From Eubacteriaceae bacterium (lineage in GTDB: Bacteria > Bacillota > Clostridia > Lachnospirales > Lachnospiraceae): 64,000 nt of DNA. Positions 1-8,795 of this stretch are shown here, piece by piece. Within the stretch, counting starts at the first letter, position 1; every line of letters begins with the position of its first letter. Location of the stretch: positions 262,564-326,563 of the forward strand of contig CABJBF010000003.1 in NCBI GenBank assembly GCA_902363805.1, given 5' to 3'. Both the position numbers and the translations under genes were made by a program. The notes beneath the pieces were generated by a model. The model searched no databases. It was not told the DNA's origin and worked only from the letters and a program-made list of their open reading frames with translations.

Positions 1-121
1 TTGTAACCACTCCACCATTCTTCTTGCCAAGTTCTACTAATTCTGTCAGTTTTTCTGTAAAGTCTTTCTTCTTCACTACAGCAATCCCTTTCTTTGAATT
101 TGAATAACTCCGACTAATCAT
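1..121 (-). CDS. Partial gene start, rpoD-like (sigma-70 region 1.1)
   Basis: This is a minus-strand reading frame that runs off the left edge. From the GTG at 76 it reads VKKKDFTEKLTELVELGKKN, then GGVVT. The pattern of an amphipathic helix ending in a 'KK-G-V-(L/V)-T' turn resembles region 1.1 of the primary sigma factor RpoD in Clostridia. An in-frame ATG at 121 would add 15 residues, but the purine-rich AAAGGG before the GTG at 76 makes that start at least as likely. Only about 40 codons are visible, so the identity is tentative. It could be another protein with a similar N-terminal helix. Confidence 0.4.
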   Translation of the reverse strand, partial: MISRSYSNSKKGIAVVKKKDFTEKLTELVELGKKNGGVVT

Positions 122-327
122 GAACTCATAAATATATAAAAACTCTCTTCGTCGAGATAGACCTATCCACATTAAGTGTTGGTTATTCAACTTACAATTA
201 TACGCATATGTTTAAAATCCGTCAACATTATTTTTAAATATTTTGTAAAAAAATACGCAAATTTGTATCAATGAGTAGATATTGCATAATTACTGTCTAC
301 TTATTATGAATATTTGGTAGGATTATT

Positions 328-386
328 GGAATGCGTAGCACGGAACAATCCGTAAACATCAAAGTTGGTGCTTTTGATTCCAACAT
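328..386. repeat. Dispersed 60-bp repeat, copy 1
   Basis: This stretch begins GGAATGCGTAGCACGGAACA and ends in a CAAAGTTGG...CCAACAT hairpin. It recurs with substitutions at 53867-53926 and 54703-54767, and as a 5' fragment at 54641-54668. It contains two small inverted repeats (ACGGA/TCCGT and GTTGG/CCAAC). The remaining 124-327 stretch of this gap shows nothing I can name. The element is intergenic here, between the rpoD-like start and mnmA. Confidence 0.75.
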
Positions 387-389
387 ATT

Positions 390-1451
390 TTATTCTGAAA
401 TAATTTCTCCTCCGCAAAGCACATATCCATCCTGATATACAACTAAAGATTGTCCCGGGGTCACTGCTCTTTGAGGTTTGTCAAATTCACAATACAATTT
501 TTCATCTTCCATCCAAACAGTACAGTCTGCCCCTTCATGGTTATATCTTATTTTCGCAAATGCTCTTTGTTTTCCACTAATACTTTCCTTTGCCATCATA
601 TTAACATTGTGCGCAACTACTATCTTTTTAAACAGGGATTCATTGTCGCATACCACAATCTGATTCTTATTGGCATTGATTTCACAAACATACATATTTT
701 TATTTTGCAATTTCAAACCTTTTCGCTGTCCGACTGTATAAAAAATAATTCCTTTATGTTTTCCAACAACTTCTCCATCCATTGTCACAATATCTCCCGG
801 TATTGCCCTTTTTCCTGTTTCTTTGTATATAAAATTTGCATATTTTCCATCGGGAATAAAGCACATATCCTGACTGTCTTTTTTATGTGCAACAGGAATT
901 CCTACTCTTTCAGCAATCTTTCGCACTTCATCTTTTTCATAGATGCCAAGAGGCATAATTGTATGTTCTAACTGTTCCTGAGTCAGTAAATGTAATGCAT
1001 ATGTCTGGTCTTTTTTTGCCGTTTTTGAATTTTTAATTGCGTACCTTCCATTTTCTAATTTTTCTATCTTTGCATAATGACCTGTTGCAATATAATCCGC
1101 TCCTAAATTTCCTGCCTTTTCCCTTAAAGCCTGCCATTTTACATATCTGTTGCATACCACACAAGGATTAGGTGTCTTTCCGTCATTATAAGTTTTAACA
1201 AAATATTCTATAACATTTTTATGAAATTCTTCATTAAAATTAAGCACATAATGAGGAATACCCAAATACTCCGCCACTTTCCTTGCGTCTTCCACCTCTG
1301 CTATTCCTGTTTCTCCACTTTCAGGAATATCTTTCTGCCACACCTGCATTGTAACGCCAATTACATTGTAACCCTGTTTCTTTAATAAATATGCCGTAAC
1401 CGATGAGTCAACTCCCCCTGATAACCCTACTACAACTGTTTTATTTTTCAT
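390..1451 (-). CDS. mnmA: tRNA-specific 2-thiouridylase MnmA
   Basis: This 353-residue protein is the usual length for MnmA, which installs the 2-thio group on U34 of tRNA-Lys, -Glu and -Gln using ATP and a persulfide sulfur. The PP-loop ATP motif GLSGGVDSSV sits at residues 9-18. The first catalytic Cys lies in NPCVVCN (C97), and the persulfide-accepting Cys in QDMCFIPDG near residue 196. The central tRNA-binding region and C-terminal beta-barrel also look complete. The ATG at 1451 follows a GAGGTC-like RBS on the minus strand. It is monocistronic in appearance. The identification is secure. Confidence 0.96.
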   Translation of the reverse strand: MKNKTVVVGLSGGVDSSVTAYLLKKQGYNVIGVTMQVWQKDIPESGETGIAEVEDARKVAEYLGIPHYVLNFNEEFHKNVIEYFVKTYNDGKTPNPCVVCNRYVKWQALREKAGNLGADYIATGHYAKIEKLENGRYAIKNSKTAKKDQTYALHLLTQEQLEHTIMPLGIYEKDEVRKIAERVGIPVAHKKDSQDMCFIPDGKYANFIYKETGKRAIPGDIVTMDGEVVGKHKGIIFYTVGQRKGLKLQNKNMYVCEINANKNQIVVCDNESLFKKIVVAHNVNMMAKESISGKQRAFAKIRYNHEGADCTVWMEDEKLYCEFDKPQRAVTPGQSLVVYQDGYVLCGGEIISE

Positions 1452-1586
1452 TTTTGACCTCTTAAATATTTCTTATTTTTATAGACATCATGTTGTCTTT
1501 TTTCTTATCCTCTATTATAATATTTTTGTAAATAACTTCAAGTAAAGGAAAGGCCATTATACCATATGTAATGACTAATATTATAC

Positions 1587-2171
1587 ATGAATATTAAAAT
1601 AGATAAACGTAGTCAGCGCACAAGGGAAGCTTTGAAGAAAACGCTTGCGCAAATGATGATAAAACAGAATATTAATGATATTACAATTAAAAATCTTGTT
1701 GTTCTTGCAAATATAAACCGTTCAACTTTTTATCTGCATTATACGGATATATTTGACCTATTACAAGAAATGGAAAACGACATTATTTCCCAGATTCAGA
1801 AGGTACTTGATTCCTATCCTTCATTATCGAGAGCTCAAAGTTACAGTTTTGTAACTGACCTGATTTCTGTTTTTGAAGCAAACAGAGATTCATTAAAAGC
1901 TTTAATGGGATATCACGGCGATGCATTTTTTATACAACGTATGGAAGACGTAATCGAAAGTAAGGTAAGAAAACAGATTAATCTTATATATTGTTTTAAC
2001 AAATCAATCGCCCCTGAATATGTTTATTCGTTTTTAAGAAGCGGTTGTATTGGAATGCTTAAAACATGGATTTTTTCTGATTGCGTTACACCACCTGAAG
2101 AAATGGCTGTATTTGTATACAACACAGTCCATGATATTATCACAAGACTTATAGAAGATACTTCTAAGTAA
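1587..2171 (+). CDS. TetR/AcrR-family transcriptional regulator
   Basis: This 194-residue protein has an N-terminal TetR helix-turn-helix at about residues 10-55, with the typical core NINRSTFYLHYTDIFDLLQE. The C-terminal domain resembles the TetR_C_7/DhaS-like group common in Firmicutes. It is transcribed away from mnmA, and its own gene is followed by a strong hairpin. No obvious partner gene lies alongside, so the ligand and target cannot be assigned. No clear Shine-Dalgarno is seen before the ATG at 1587. The start is supported mainly by the family N-terminus (KRSQRTREAL). Confidence 0.88.
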   Translation: MNIKIDKRSQRTREALKKTLAQMMIKQNINDITIKNLVVLANINRSTFYLHYTDIFDLLQEMENDIISQIQKVLDSYPSLSRAQSYSFVTDLISVFEANRDSLKALMGYHGDAFFIQRMEDVIESKVRKQINLIYCFNKSIAPEYVYSFLRSGCIGMLKTWIFSDCVTPPEEMAVFVYNTVHDIITRLIEDTSK

Positions 2172-2201
2172 TATATGAAAAATTTTTGATAAGCATAAAA
2201 A

Positions 2202-2254
2202 ATGAACACAAATTCGTTATCACTAAACGTAACTTATTTGTGTTCATCTTTTTT
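2202..2254. terminator. Bidirectional intrinsic terminator
   Basis: Perfect 12-bp arms ATGAACACAAAT (2202-2213) and ATTTGTGTTCAT (2236-2247) are followed by a T-rich run on the plus strand, and by an A/T-rich run on the minus side. It lies between the convergent TetR gene and the remnant ORF. Confidence 0.8.
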
Positions 2255-2525
2255 ATCTTTTTATCACGATCAGTTCTTCATCATCTTCTCTGTTGGTATC
2301 AGAAAATTCACTTATAAAACCATATATATAATTTTCTGAAATACACTGAGGCCTAATTAATTTTTCCTTCAAATCATAATTTATTTTCCAGTCCGTAATA
2401 TTTCCCGTTTTCATATCACATTCCTTATATCTTAGTTCTACAGAATCCACCTCTGCCTCTGCTTTTTCTATTGTAGACACACTATTTGCGTCTTCTTCTC
2501 CATACTTTCTACAAACAAAAAGCAT
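2253..2525 (-). pseudogene. C-terminal remnant of an unknown protein
   Basis: This open frame encodes 90 acidic residues ending in DDEELIVIKR and has coding-like composition. It has no ribosome binding site. Its only start codon (2525) falls inside the 3' arm of a terminator hairpin (2517-2571) that belongs to the gene upstream. A functional gene would not normally begin there, so I read it as the 3' end of a larger, deleted gene. No family is recognised. Confidence 0.45.
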
Positions 2526-2571
2526 TCAGACTTTCGTGTGGTTTATTACACATGAAATCCAAATGCTTTTT
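2517..2571 (-). terminator. Intrinsic terminator of the small acidic membrane protein gene
   Basis: Outer arms AAAAAGCATT and AATGCTTTTT enclose a second stem TTTCgTGTG/CACAtGAAA. On the minus strand the stem is followed by TTTTTG. It lies 74 bases past the stop at 2645. Confidence 0.7.
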
Positions 2572-2644
2572 ATAATTAATTTTATAAAATTCTAAATAAG
2601 CTAAATCTTTCACCCCGTATATACCCACAATCAACTAAAATAAT

Positions 2645-3001
2645 TTAATTTACATCATCAGCCGGTACAATTGGTGACCATCCATCATCCTGTCCCGGAT
2701 ATTCTTCTGAGTCGCCACTTACCTGTTCATCTGCTGTATTTTCGTTATTACCTTCGTTATCAGCTGCATTGCCATCTTCTATCATGTCTACTGAATCCCA
2801 ATAATTCGTTTCGCCTTCAGCTGATTCGTTATCCATTGAATTGTTGTCATCTGCCTCATCTGTCTGATAATTAGCTGTTGTCACTTCCATCTTATTCTCA
2901 GCATCTTTTCCGGTGCCTGAAGGATGTAACACAACAATCAAAACTACTGCTAAAATAACTGCCACAATTCCTACTATAATTATACTTTTTTTCTTTGACA
3001 T
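2645..3001 (-). CDS. Small membrane-anchored acidic protein, unknown function
   Basis: This protein of about 118 residues starts at the ATG at 3001, which sits 8 bases after AAGGGG. It has a short positive N-terminus (MSKKKS) and a single hydrophobic segment (about residues 7-27, IIIVGIVAVILAVVLIVVL). An exported low-complexity Asp/Glu/Asn-rich tail follows and ends DDGWSPIVPADDVN. No cleavage or sortase motif is apparent, so it is probably a single-pass anchored protein with an extracellular acidic tail. The neighbour upstream is the Na/Pi cotransporter, with 54 bases between the genes and the same strand, so co-transcription is possible. No family is recognised. Confidence 0.6.
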   Translation of the reverse strand: MSKKKSIIIVGIVAVILAVVLIVVLHPSGTGKDAENKMEVTTANYQTDEADDNNSMDNESAEGETNYWDSVDMIEDGNAADNEGNNENTADEQVSGDSEEYPGQDDGWSPIVPADDVN

Positions 3002-3064
3002 AAATACCACCCCTTAGTACAGATAGTTTAATTTAAACATCATCCATACCATATGTCAATATTA

Positions 3065-4858
3065 TTATTCATTTTCAATTTTATCTACATACTGAGACTT
3101 GTAATATAAGTAAAGTCCCTTATATTCCTCACTATGTTTGTCCATCATATGTCCATGCATATCATCTAAATGCAATTCTTTATTTACTCTCTTAGTAATA
3201 TGCAAAGCTATATTTTCACAGTGGCTGGCAATTCTCTCAAAATTAGTAAGTAAATCTAATAAAGTAATACCTGCTTCTATGCTACATTGTCCGTTTTCCA
3301 ATCTTGAAATATGATTGTCTTTTATCATATTTTTTAATCTTGAAATTATCTTAACCATTGGCTCTACTCTGATAACTGATATTTCATCATCTTCTTTAAA
3401 TGCCTGGAATGTTGTATTAATAATAGATTCTATTGCATCTACTAAGACCTCAACTTCTTTTAACCCCTTATCAGAAAAATGAGCTTTTCTTTCATTCATT
3501 TCTTCCATAAGGAATGAAATATTTATACAGTGATCACCTATTCTTTCCAAATCTCCAACTGAATTTAATAATTCAGATACGACTCTTTTTCCATCTCCAG
3601 GAAGCTGTTTTGCATCTATCTTTAAAATGTATGAACTTAAAACGCTTTCACATTTATCAATAAAGTCTTCATTTTTTCTTGCTTCATCTAATAACTTAAT
3701 ATCAAAATGTTTAATGAGCTCGCATGCAATCTTATAGTTATTTGATATTGCATCCGTCATTGCCCACATAACTTCTTTACTCTGCTTTAAAGCTACTGTA
3801 GGTGTTTTTAATAACATTGGATCAAGTGTTCCAAGTTCCTTATCCATAAGAGACTCTTCTTCATTTCCAACAATCTTTCCTGTCAAATCACCTACTTTAT
3901 CTGAAAATGGAAGTAAAACTAAACTTGTAACAAGGTTAAATCCTACATGGATAATAGCAATCTTACTTCTGTTTACAGTTTCTCCAAATATTGCTAAACC
4001 AAATGCTTCTTTACATACACAGAATATAACCATAAATGAAAATGCACCTATAATATTAAACAATAAATAGCTAAGAGAAACTCTTTTTGCTTTTTTATTT
4101 GCACCGATTCCACCTAAAATAATAGCAACACATTTACCAATGTTCTGACCGATAATAATAGGAATTGCAGTTCCATATGTTACTACTCCTGTAGCGGAAA
4201 GTGCCTGTAAAATACCTACTGAAGCAGATGAGCTCTGAATAATTGCCGTAAGTACCATACCTATTAAAAATGCAAGTAATGGATTACTTATTGTTCCAAA
4301 CATATGCTCAATAGCTGCCGTAATCTGTGCATTACCGCTAAACACAGATTCCATTGTTGTCATACCTGTAAAAAGTATGCCAAGACCAACTAAAATTCCC
4401 GCTGTATCTTTTAATTTCTTTTTCTTAGAGAAAAGAATAATAAAAGCACCTACAACCAATAATACGCATGCTAAATATTTAGGCTTAACTAATTTTAAAA
4501 TTAAAAGATTATCACCAACATCTCCTAAACTTAAAATAATAGCTGTCGCTGTACTACCAACATTGGCACCAAATACTACCGGAATAGCCTGTCCTAATTT
4601 CATAATTCCGGCATTTACAAATCCGATAAGCATAAGTGTAGTTGCCGCTGAGCTCTGAATAATGGCAGTTACCCCTGTTCCAAGGCCCCAACCTTTAATC
4701 TGTCCTGTTCTTTTGCTCTTTCCTGTTGTCAGCTTTTCCAAAATCTTTTCAAGACTTCCACCTGCTAACTTTTCAAGAGATGAACCCATAAGACTCATTC
4801 CATACAAAAACAGTCCTACGCCACCAAGTAACTCTAATACTAAAAGTACATAGTCCAT
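3065..4858 (-). CDS. Na+/phosphate cotransporter (NptA/PNaS family) with PhoU-like C-terminus
   Basis: The protein is 597 residues from the ATG at 4858, which follows AAGGAG. Two Na_Pi_cotrans repeats carry the diagnostic QSS motifs (TAIIQSSAATTLMLIGF near residue 70 and TAIIQSSSASVGILQ near 210) inside eight or more hydrophobic segments. The last 250 residues form a cytoplasmic helical PhoU-like domain (from about KQSKEVMWAM). Members of the family import phosphate with sodium, and the PhoU-like tail is thought to regulate this. An upstream in-frame start at 4879 lacks an RBS. Family assignment is secure. Substrate is inferred. Confidence 0.92.
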   Translation of the reverse strand: MDYVLLVLELLGGVGLFLYGMSLMGSSLEKLAGGSLEKILEKLTTGKSKRTGQIKGWGLGTGVTAIIQSSAATTLMLIGFVNAGIMKLGQAIPVVFGANVGSTATAIILSLGDVGDNLLILKLVKPKYLACVLLVVGAFIILFSKKKKLKDTAGILVGLGILFTGMTTMESVFSGNAQITAAIEHMFGTISNPLLAFLIGMVLTAIIQSSSASVGILQALSATGVVTYGTAIPIIIGQNIGKCVAIILGGIGANKKAKRVSLSYLLFNIIGAFSFMVIFCVCKEAFGLAIFGETVNRSKIAIIHVGFNLVTSLVLLPFSDKVGDLTGKIVGNEEESLMDKELGTLDPMLLKTPTVALKQSKEVMWAMTDAISNNYKIACELIKHFDIKLLDEARKNEDFIDKCESVLSSYILKIDAKQLPGDGKRVVSELLNSVGDLERIGDHCINISFLMEEMNERKAHFSDKGLKEVEVLVDAIESIINTTFQAFKEDDEISVIRVEPMVKIISRLKNMIKDNHISRLENGQCSIEAGITLLDLLTNFERIASHCENIALHITKRVNKELHLDDMHGHMMDKHSEEYKGLYLYYKSQYVDKIENE

Positions 4859-5084
4859 AATTACTTTCTCCTTGCACACTATGTATTGCCCCCTCCCTTT
4901 GGTCGGTGGCTAATCGTCGGAAACACTTATATATAATGAACTTTGTCCATTTTGTTTCCTATGGAAAATAGATATTTTACTTCATTTTTTCTTATTTTTT
5001 CCTTGATTTTTACATATAATTTACATATCCATAGTCCATAATAACGAATACACATACTTTTTTCAATAAAAATTTTAATGTTAT

Positions 5085-5882
5085 TTAAAGTTGTGAAATT
5101 ATCTTTGCTATAGCATCCTCAGTGTTTGCAACTGTAATTCTGTCAGCCTTTTCTTTCAATTCTTTTACTGCATTACCTACTGCATATCCAATATCAGAAC
5201 ATTCAATCATATTTATATCATTTTCATTATCTCCAATTCCGATTGTAGTATGAATAGTATTTCCATTTTCTTTTCCTAAATGTTCTTTCAAATATTTTAT
5301 TGCAATTCCTTTTCCACTGTCTATCGACTGCATTTCTATTCCTTCGGGCCAGCTTAAATCAAATCTGAATTTATCCCCAAATCTTATTTTTAACTGCTCC
5401 TGCAATTTTTTTGTTACATCAGAAGGTTGAATAAACAGATTTTTATATAAATAATCCGGAAGCTTTGTTATATATTCTTCCAAACTATTTTCATCATACT
5501 TATGTTCTGCCGGCTTATAACCTACACTTTCATATATGTTTCCACTTGTCCATATTTCCCATATTTGTGGCCATTCTTCATTTACATATCTTAAAACTTT
5601 AGCAAAACGCTCTTTCTCCATTTTCCATGAATTTAACATTTTCTCTGCGTTAATATCATAGAGTACCGCACCATTTAAGGATACTATTGGTGCATTAACC
5701 TTAAATTTATCTTTAAAATTATTTGCGAAATGAGGAAATCTGCCTGTAGCTAATGTAAATAATCCACCCTCTTTTTCAAAATATTTAATAGCCTCTGCAT
5801 TTGCATCTGATACTTTTCCTTCATTGTCTGTCAATGTTCCATCGCAATCCGTGCAAATAAGATATCCCTTAAACTTATTCAT
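5085..5882 (-). CDS. Cof-type HAD-IIB family phosphatase
   Basis: The start at 5882 (MNKFKGYLIC) follows GGAGAG, giving 265 residues, the usual length for Cof/YidA-type HAD hydrolases. Motif I is CTDCDGTLTDNEG with the nucleophilic Asp. Motif II Thr lies in TLATGR. The C-terminal metal-binding motif IV is GIGDNENDINMIE, and the cap domain lies between them. Such enzymes dephosphorylate sugar phosphates or cofactors in the cytoplasm. The specific substrate cannot be told from sequence. It diverges from maf across about 140 bases. Confidence 0.9.
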   Translation of the reverse strand: MNKFKGYLICTDCDGTLTDNEGKVSDANAEAIKYFEKEGGLFTLATGRFPHFANNFKDKFKVNAPIVSLNGAVLYDINAEKMLNSWKMEKERFAKVLRYVNEEWPQIWEIWTSGNIYESVGYKPAEHKYDENSLEEYITKLPDYLYKNLFIQPSDVTKKLQEQLKIRFGDKFRFDLSWPEGIEMQSIDSGKGIAIKYLKEHLGKENGNTIHTTIGIGDNENDINMIECSDIGYAVGNAVKELKEKADRITVANTEDAIAKIISQL

Positions 5883-6023
5883 ATGTTTCTCTCCATAATT
5901 AAATTTTATTAACATTTTTGTAAGTTTTGATTACACTATGATGTTAACATATAACTATATTTATTTACACTATTTTGTTGTATACTCTATTATGAATTTA
6001 AATATTTAGGAGAATTAATTGAT

Positions 6024-6629
6024 ATGAATATTACAAATACAGATATTATTTTGGCATCTAAATCGCCAAGACGTATGGAACTAATGAAGCAGGCAGGGTA
6101 TGACTTTAAAATTGTTACTTCTGACACTCCTGAAATCACAACTAAAACTGCTCCTTTTGACGTTTCCATGGAACTTTCATCTATCAAAGCTTTTGGCGTT
6201 GCAAATTCCCTTTCTTTATTGGAGAACGACACTTTAATTATTGGAGCTGATACTGTCGTCTTTTGCGATGATGAAATCATGGGAAAACCATCTGATTATG
6301 ATGATGCATTTCGTATGTTAAAGAAATTACAGAATAAAACGCATCAGGTTTATACAGGCGTAACCTTACTTCATTACACATCCGGAAATTCATCTCCGAA
6401 AGTTAAATCTTTTTATGAAAAAACAGATGTACATGTATGCCCTATGACTGACGATGAAATAAACAGTTATATTAATACAAAAGATTCTTTTGATAAAGCC
6501 GGAGCATATGGAATTCAGGGACCTTTTGCAATTCATATTGAGAAAATAAATGGTGATTACAACAACGTAGTAGGTCTTCCTATTTCGCGCTTATATCATG
6601 AAATCAATAATTTTTCAGGCTTGTGTTAA
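6024..6629 (+). CDS. maf: Maf family nucleoside triphosphate pyrophosphatase
   Basis: This 201-residue protein opens with ILASKSPRRMELMKQAG, the signature phosphate-binding loop of Maf/YhdE proteins. GADTVVF follows near residue 72 and KAGAYGIQG near 158. Family members hydrolyse dTTP, UTP or modified pyrimidine triphosphates, and overexpression blocks septation in Bacillus. The RBS AGGAG lies 10 bases before the ATG. It converges on nagA, with a long perfect hairpin between them. Confidence 0.92.
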   Translation: MNITNTDIILASKSPRRMELMKQAGYDFKIVTSDTPEITTKTAPFDVSMELSSIKAFGVANSLSLLENDTLIIGADTVVFCDDEIMGKPSDYDDAFRMLKKLQNKTHQVYTGVTLLHYTSGNSSPKVKSFYEKTDVHVCPMTDDEINSYINTKDSFDKAGAYGIQGPFAIHIEKINGDYNNVVGLPISRLYHEINNFSGLC

Positions 6630-6642
6630 CTTGTTCAACTGA

Positions 6643-6690
6643 TATGTACCTTCTTTGCCGGACATTTTTGTCCGGCAAAGAAGGTACATA
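6643..6690. terminator. Perfect 22-bp inverted repeat between convergent genes
   Basis: The left arm (6643-6664, reading TATGTACC...GGACA) is exactly complementary to the right arm (6669-6690), with a TTTT loop. It sits between the maf stop and the nagA stop. There is no T-run on either side, so it is an atypical, very stable hairpin that could act as a factor-dependent or bidirectional transcript end. Confidence 0.7.
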
Positions 6691-6719
6691 CAGTTTGTGA
6701 AGAGTTCTTATTATACTTA

Positions 6720-7955
6720 TTATAAAACCTGATTTATTGAAAAGTCTTCATTAACCAATACAAATCCCGGTTTTTTGCCTATTTCTATAGTTCCAAATTC
6801 ATCAAGAACTCCTATTGCCTTTGCCGGATTATAAGTTGCTGCTTTAATCGCATCTGCTATAGGGATTCCAAATTCTATGGCCTTAACCATACAGTCGTAA
6901 ACATTTGTTACGCTTCCTGCCAGTTCTCCTGTAACAAGTCTTGCCTCATTTTCTTTCTTTATAACAACCTGACCACCTAACTCTGATTCACCATCAGGCA
7001 TTCCACAAGCTCTCATGCTATCACTTATAAGTATGACTCTGTCGCTTCCAAACATTGAAAATGTTGCTCTTACAACTGAAGGATGAATATGTACTCCATC
7101 GCAAATCAATTCTGCTGTAACATTTTTGGCATCCCTTGCTGCACCTACAACGCCCGGATTTCTATGATTTAATCCTGTCATTGCATTATATAAATGTGTT
7201 GCATGTTTTGCTCCGCTTTCATATGCCAATGTTGCTTCATCATAATTTGCCATTGTATGTCCTACTGAGAATCTGACTTTATCGTGTAATTTTGAAATAC
7301 ACTCTATAGCTCCTTCTCTTTCAGGTGCTATTGTTACAAGCTTTACCATATTACCTGATTCGTCAATAAGTTCTTGTAACATCTCTGCGTCCGGTTTCTG
7401 AACATATTCAGGATTCTGAGCTCCTACCCTGTCTGGAGATATAAATGGGCCTTCAAGATTTATCCCTGCGAGCTTTGCCTTTAATTTTTCTGAAGTATTT
7501 GCCTGTTCATTATTTTTTTCCAAAGACTTAGTATTCATTTGAATATCCTTATATTCTTTTGCATTTTTGCAAATTTCCATAAGACGTTGTTTTGGCAATG
7601 TCATTGTTGCCGGACAAATGGCAGCTATTCCATGCTCTTTTTCATATTCTGCCATTTTTTCTACAGCTTCAAGTGTTGCATCACAAAAATCACTGCCAAC
7701 ACATCCGTGAAAATGGATGTCTACAAGCCCCGGAATTACCATTAAGCCATTAGCATCGATAATTCTAGTGTAATTATTATCTGATTTATTGTTATTTGCA
7801 TCTGTACTACCGCTAATATCACTTGTATTATTTGTACTGTCACCATTATTTCCAAAATATATAATATCCTTAATTTCACCTTTATCTAATATTATATCTG
7901 CCTTTTCAAATGTAAAATTCTTTGTAAAAACCTTACCATTCTTTATAATTTCCAT
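6720..7955 (-). CDS. nagA: N-acetylglucosamine-6-phosphate deacetylase NagA
   Basis: This 411-residue amidohydrolase converts GlcNAc-6-P to GlcN-6-P. Metal and substrate motifs are all present: DIHFHGCVGSDF near residue 82, NLEGPFISPDRVGAQNP near 170, SVGHTMANYDEA, KHATHLYNAM, CDGVHIHP and ISDSMRACGM. An unusual Asn/Ser/Asp-rich insertion of about 30 residues lies at residues 35-64, before the first metal motif. It is likely a surface loop of the small beta-sandwich domain. GAGGG precedes the ATG at 7955. The gene closes the chitobiose locus, 132 bases after nagB across an intercistronic hairpin. Confidence 0.95.
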   Translation of the reverse strand: MEIIKNGKVFTKNFTFEKADIILDKGEIKDIIYFGNNGDSTNNTSDISGSTDANNNKSDNNYTRIIDANGLMVIPGLVDIHFHGCVGSDFCDATLEAVEKMAEYEKEHGIAAICPATMTLPKQRLMEICKNAKEYKDIQMNTKSLEKNNEQANTSEKLKAKLAGINLEGPFISPDRVGAQNPEYVQKPDAEMLQELIDESGNMVKLVTIAPEREGAIECISKLHDKVRFSVGHTMANYDEATLAYESGAKHATHLYNAMTGLNHRNPGVVGAARDAKNVTAELICDGVHIHPSVVRATFSMFGSDRVILISDSMRACGMPDGESELGGQVVIKKENEARLVTGELAGSVTNVYDCMVKAIEFGIPIADAIKAATYNPAKAIGVLDEFGTIEIGKKPGFVLVNEDFSINQVL

Positions 7956-8002
7956 AAAACCCTCACTTTTGCTTTTCTATAAAATTAATCCTTTATTAAC
8001 AC

Positions 8003-8067
8003 AAAGCAATTACCAAAATACGAAATTTAACCGAAAGTTTAAATAAAGTTATTTTAGTAATTGCTTT
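8003..8067 (-). terminator. Intercistronic hairpin between nagB and nagA
   Basis: Arms AAAGCAATTACCAAAATA (8003-8020) and TATTTTAGTAATTGCTTT (8050-8067) pair over 18 positions with one C/A mismatch. It lies between two genes of one operon, so it may be a partial terminator or a processing/stability element. Confidence 0.5.
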
Positions 8068-8087
8068 TACTTGTTTTAGTATTCTAC

Positions 8088-8795
8088 TTATTTACACATA
8101 ATTACTGTTACATCGTTATGTAACTGTAATACTGATGCCGGTACTTTTGGAGTTACCGGTCCAAAGAAGGCTTTTTTAGCTATCTCTGCCTTACCTTCAC
8201 CACTTACTACAACAACAATCTTTTTAGCCTGCATTATGGCTTTAATTCCCATTGTATAAGCTTCCTTAGGTACTTCATCGATAGTATCAAAGAATCTTGA
8301 ATTTGCCTTAACAGTACTTTCTGTCAATTTAACGCAATGAGTTTCTTTTTCAAATGCTTCACCTGGTTCGTTAAATCCGATATGTCCATTATTTCCAAGA
8401 CCTAAAAGTTGTAAATCAACCCCTCCTGATTCTCTTATTATTCTATTATAATCTGAGCATGCTTTATCAGAATCCATTTCCAAACCATCAGGCACATATG
8501 TATTCTTTTTATCAATATTGATACGATCAAACAAATGCTTGTTCATAAAATATCTATAACTCTGTTCGTTATCAGGAGCAATTCCTTTATATTCATCTAA
8601 ATTAATTGTAGTAACATTAGAAAAGTCTAAATCACCTTTCTCGTACCAGCGAATCAACTGTTCGTAAGTTCCTATTGGTGTAGAACCCGTTGCCAACCCA
8701 ATGACACTATTTGGCTTAATTATTATCTGAGCTGAAATAATATTTGCTGCAGTTCTGCTCATATGATAATAATCCTGTGTTTCTATAACACGCAT
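8088..8795 (-). CDS. nagB: Glucosamine-6-phosphate deaminase NagB
   Basis: This 235-residue enzyme converts GlcN-6-P to fructose-6-P and ammonia, feeding glycolysis. The phosphate-binding loop GLATGSTPIGTYEQL lies near residue 33. The catalytic base Asp is in TINLDEYKGI, and the active-site segment LLGLGNNGHIGFNEPG sits near residue 130. Length matches the shorter Gram-positive form, which lacks the C-terminal allosteric extension of the E. coli enzyme. The start codon directly abuts the stop of the upstream response regulator gene (8796), indicating translational coupling. Confidence 0.96.
   Translation of the reverse strand: MRVIETQDYYHMSRTAANIISAQIIIKPNSVIGLATGSTPIGTYEQLIRWYEKGDLDFSNVTTINLDEYKGIAPDNEQSYRYFMNKHLFDRINIDKKNTYVPDGLEMDSDKACSDYNRIIRESGGVDLQLLGLGNNGHIGFNEPGEAFEKETHCVKLTESTVKANSRFFDTIDEVPKEAYTMGIKAIMQAKKIVVVVSGEGKAEIAKKAFFGPVTPKVPASVLQLHNDVTVIMCK

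Noticed and set aside
328..386. Known riboswitch or T-box for the 60-bp repeat
   Set aside because: It recurs in unrelated places without a downstream gene pattern and matches no riboswitch core I know.
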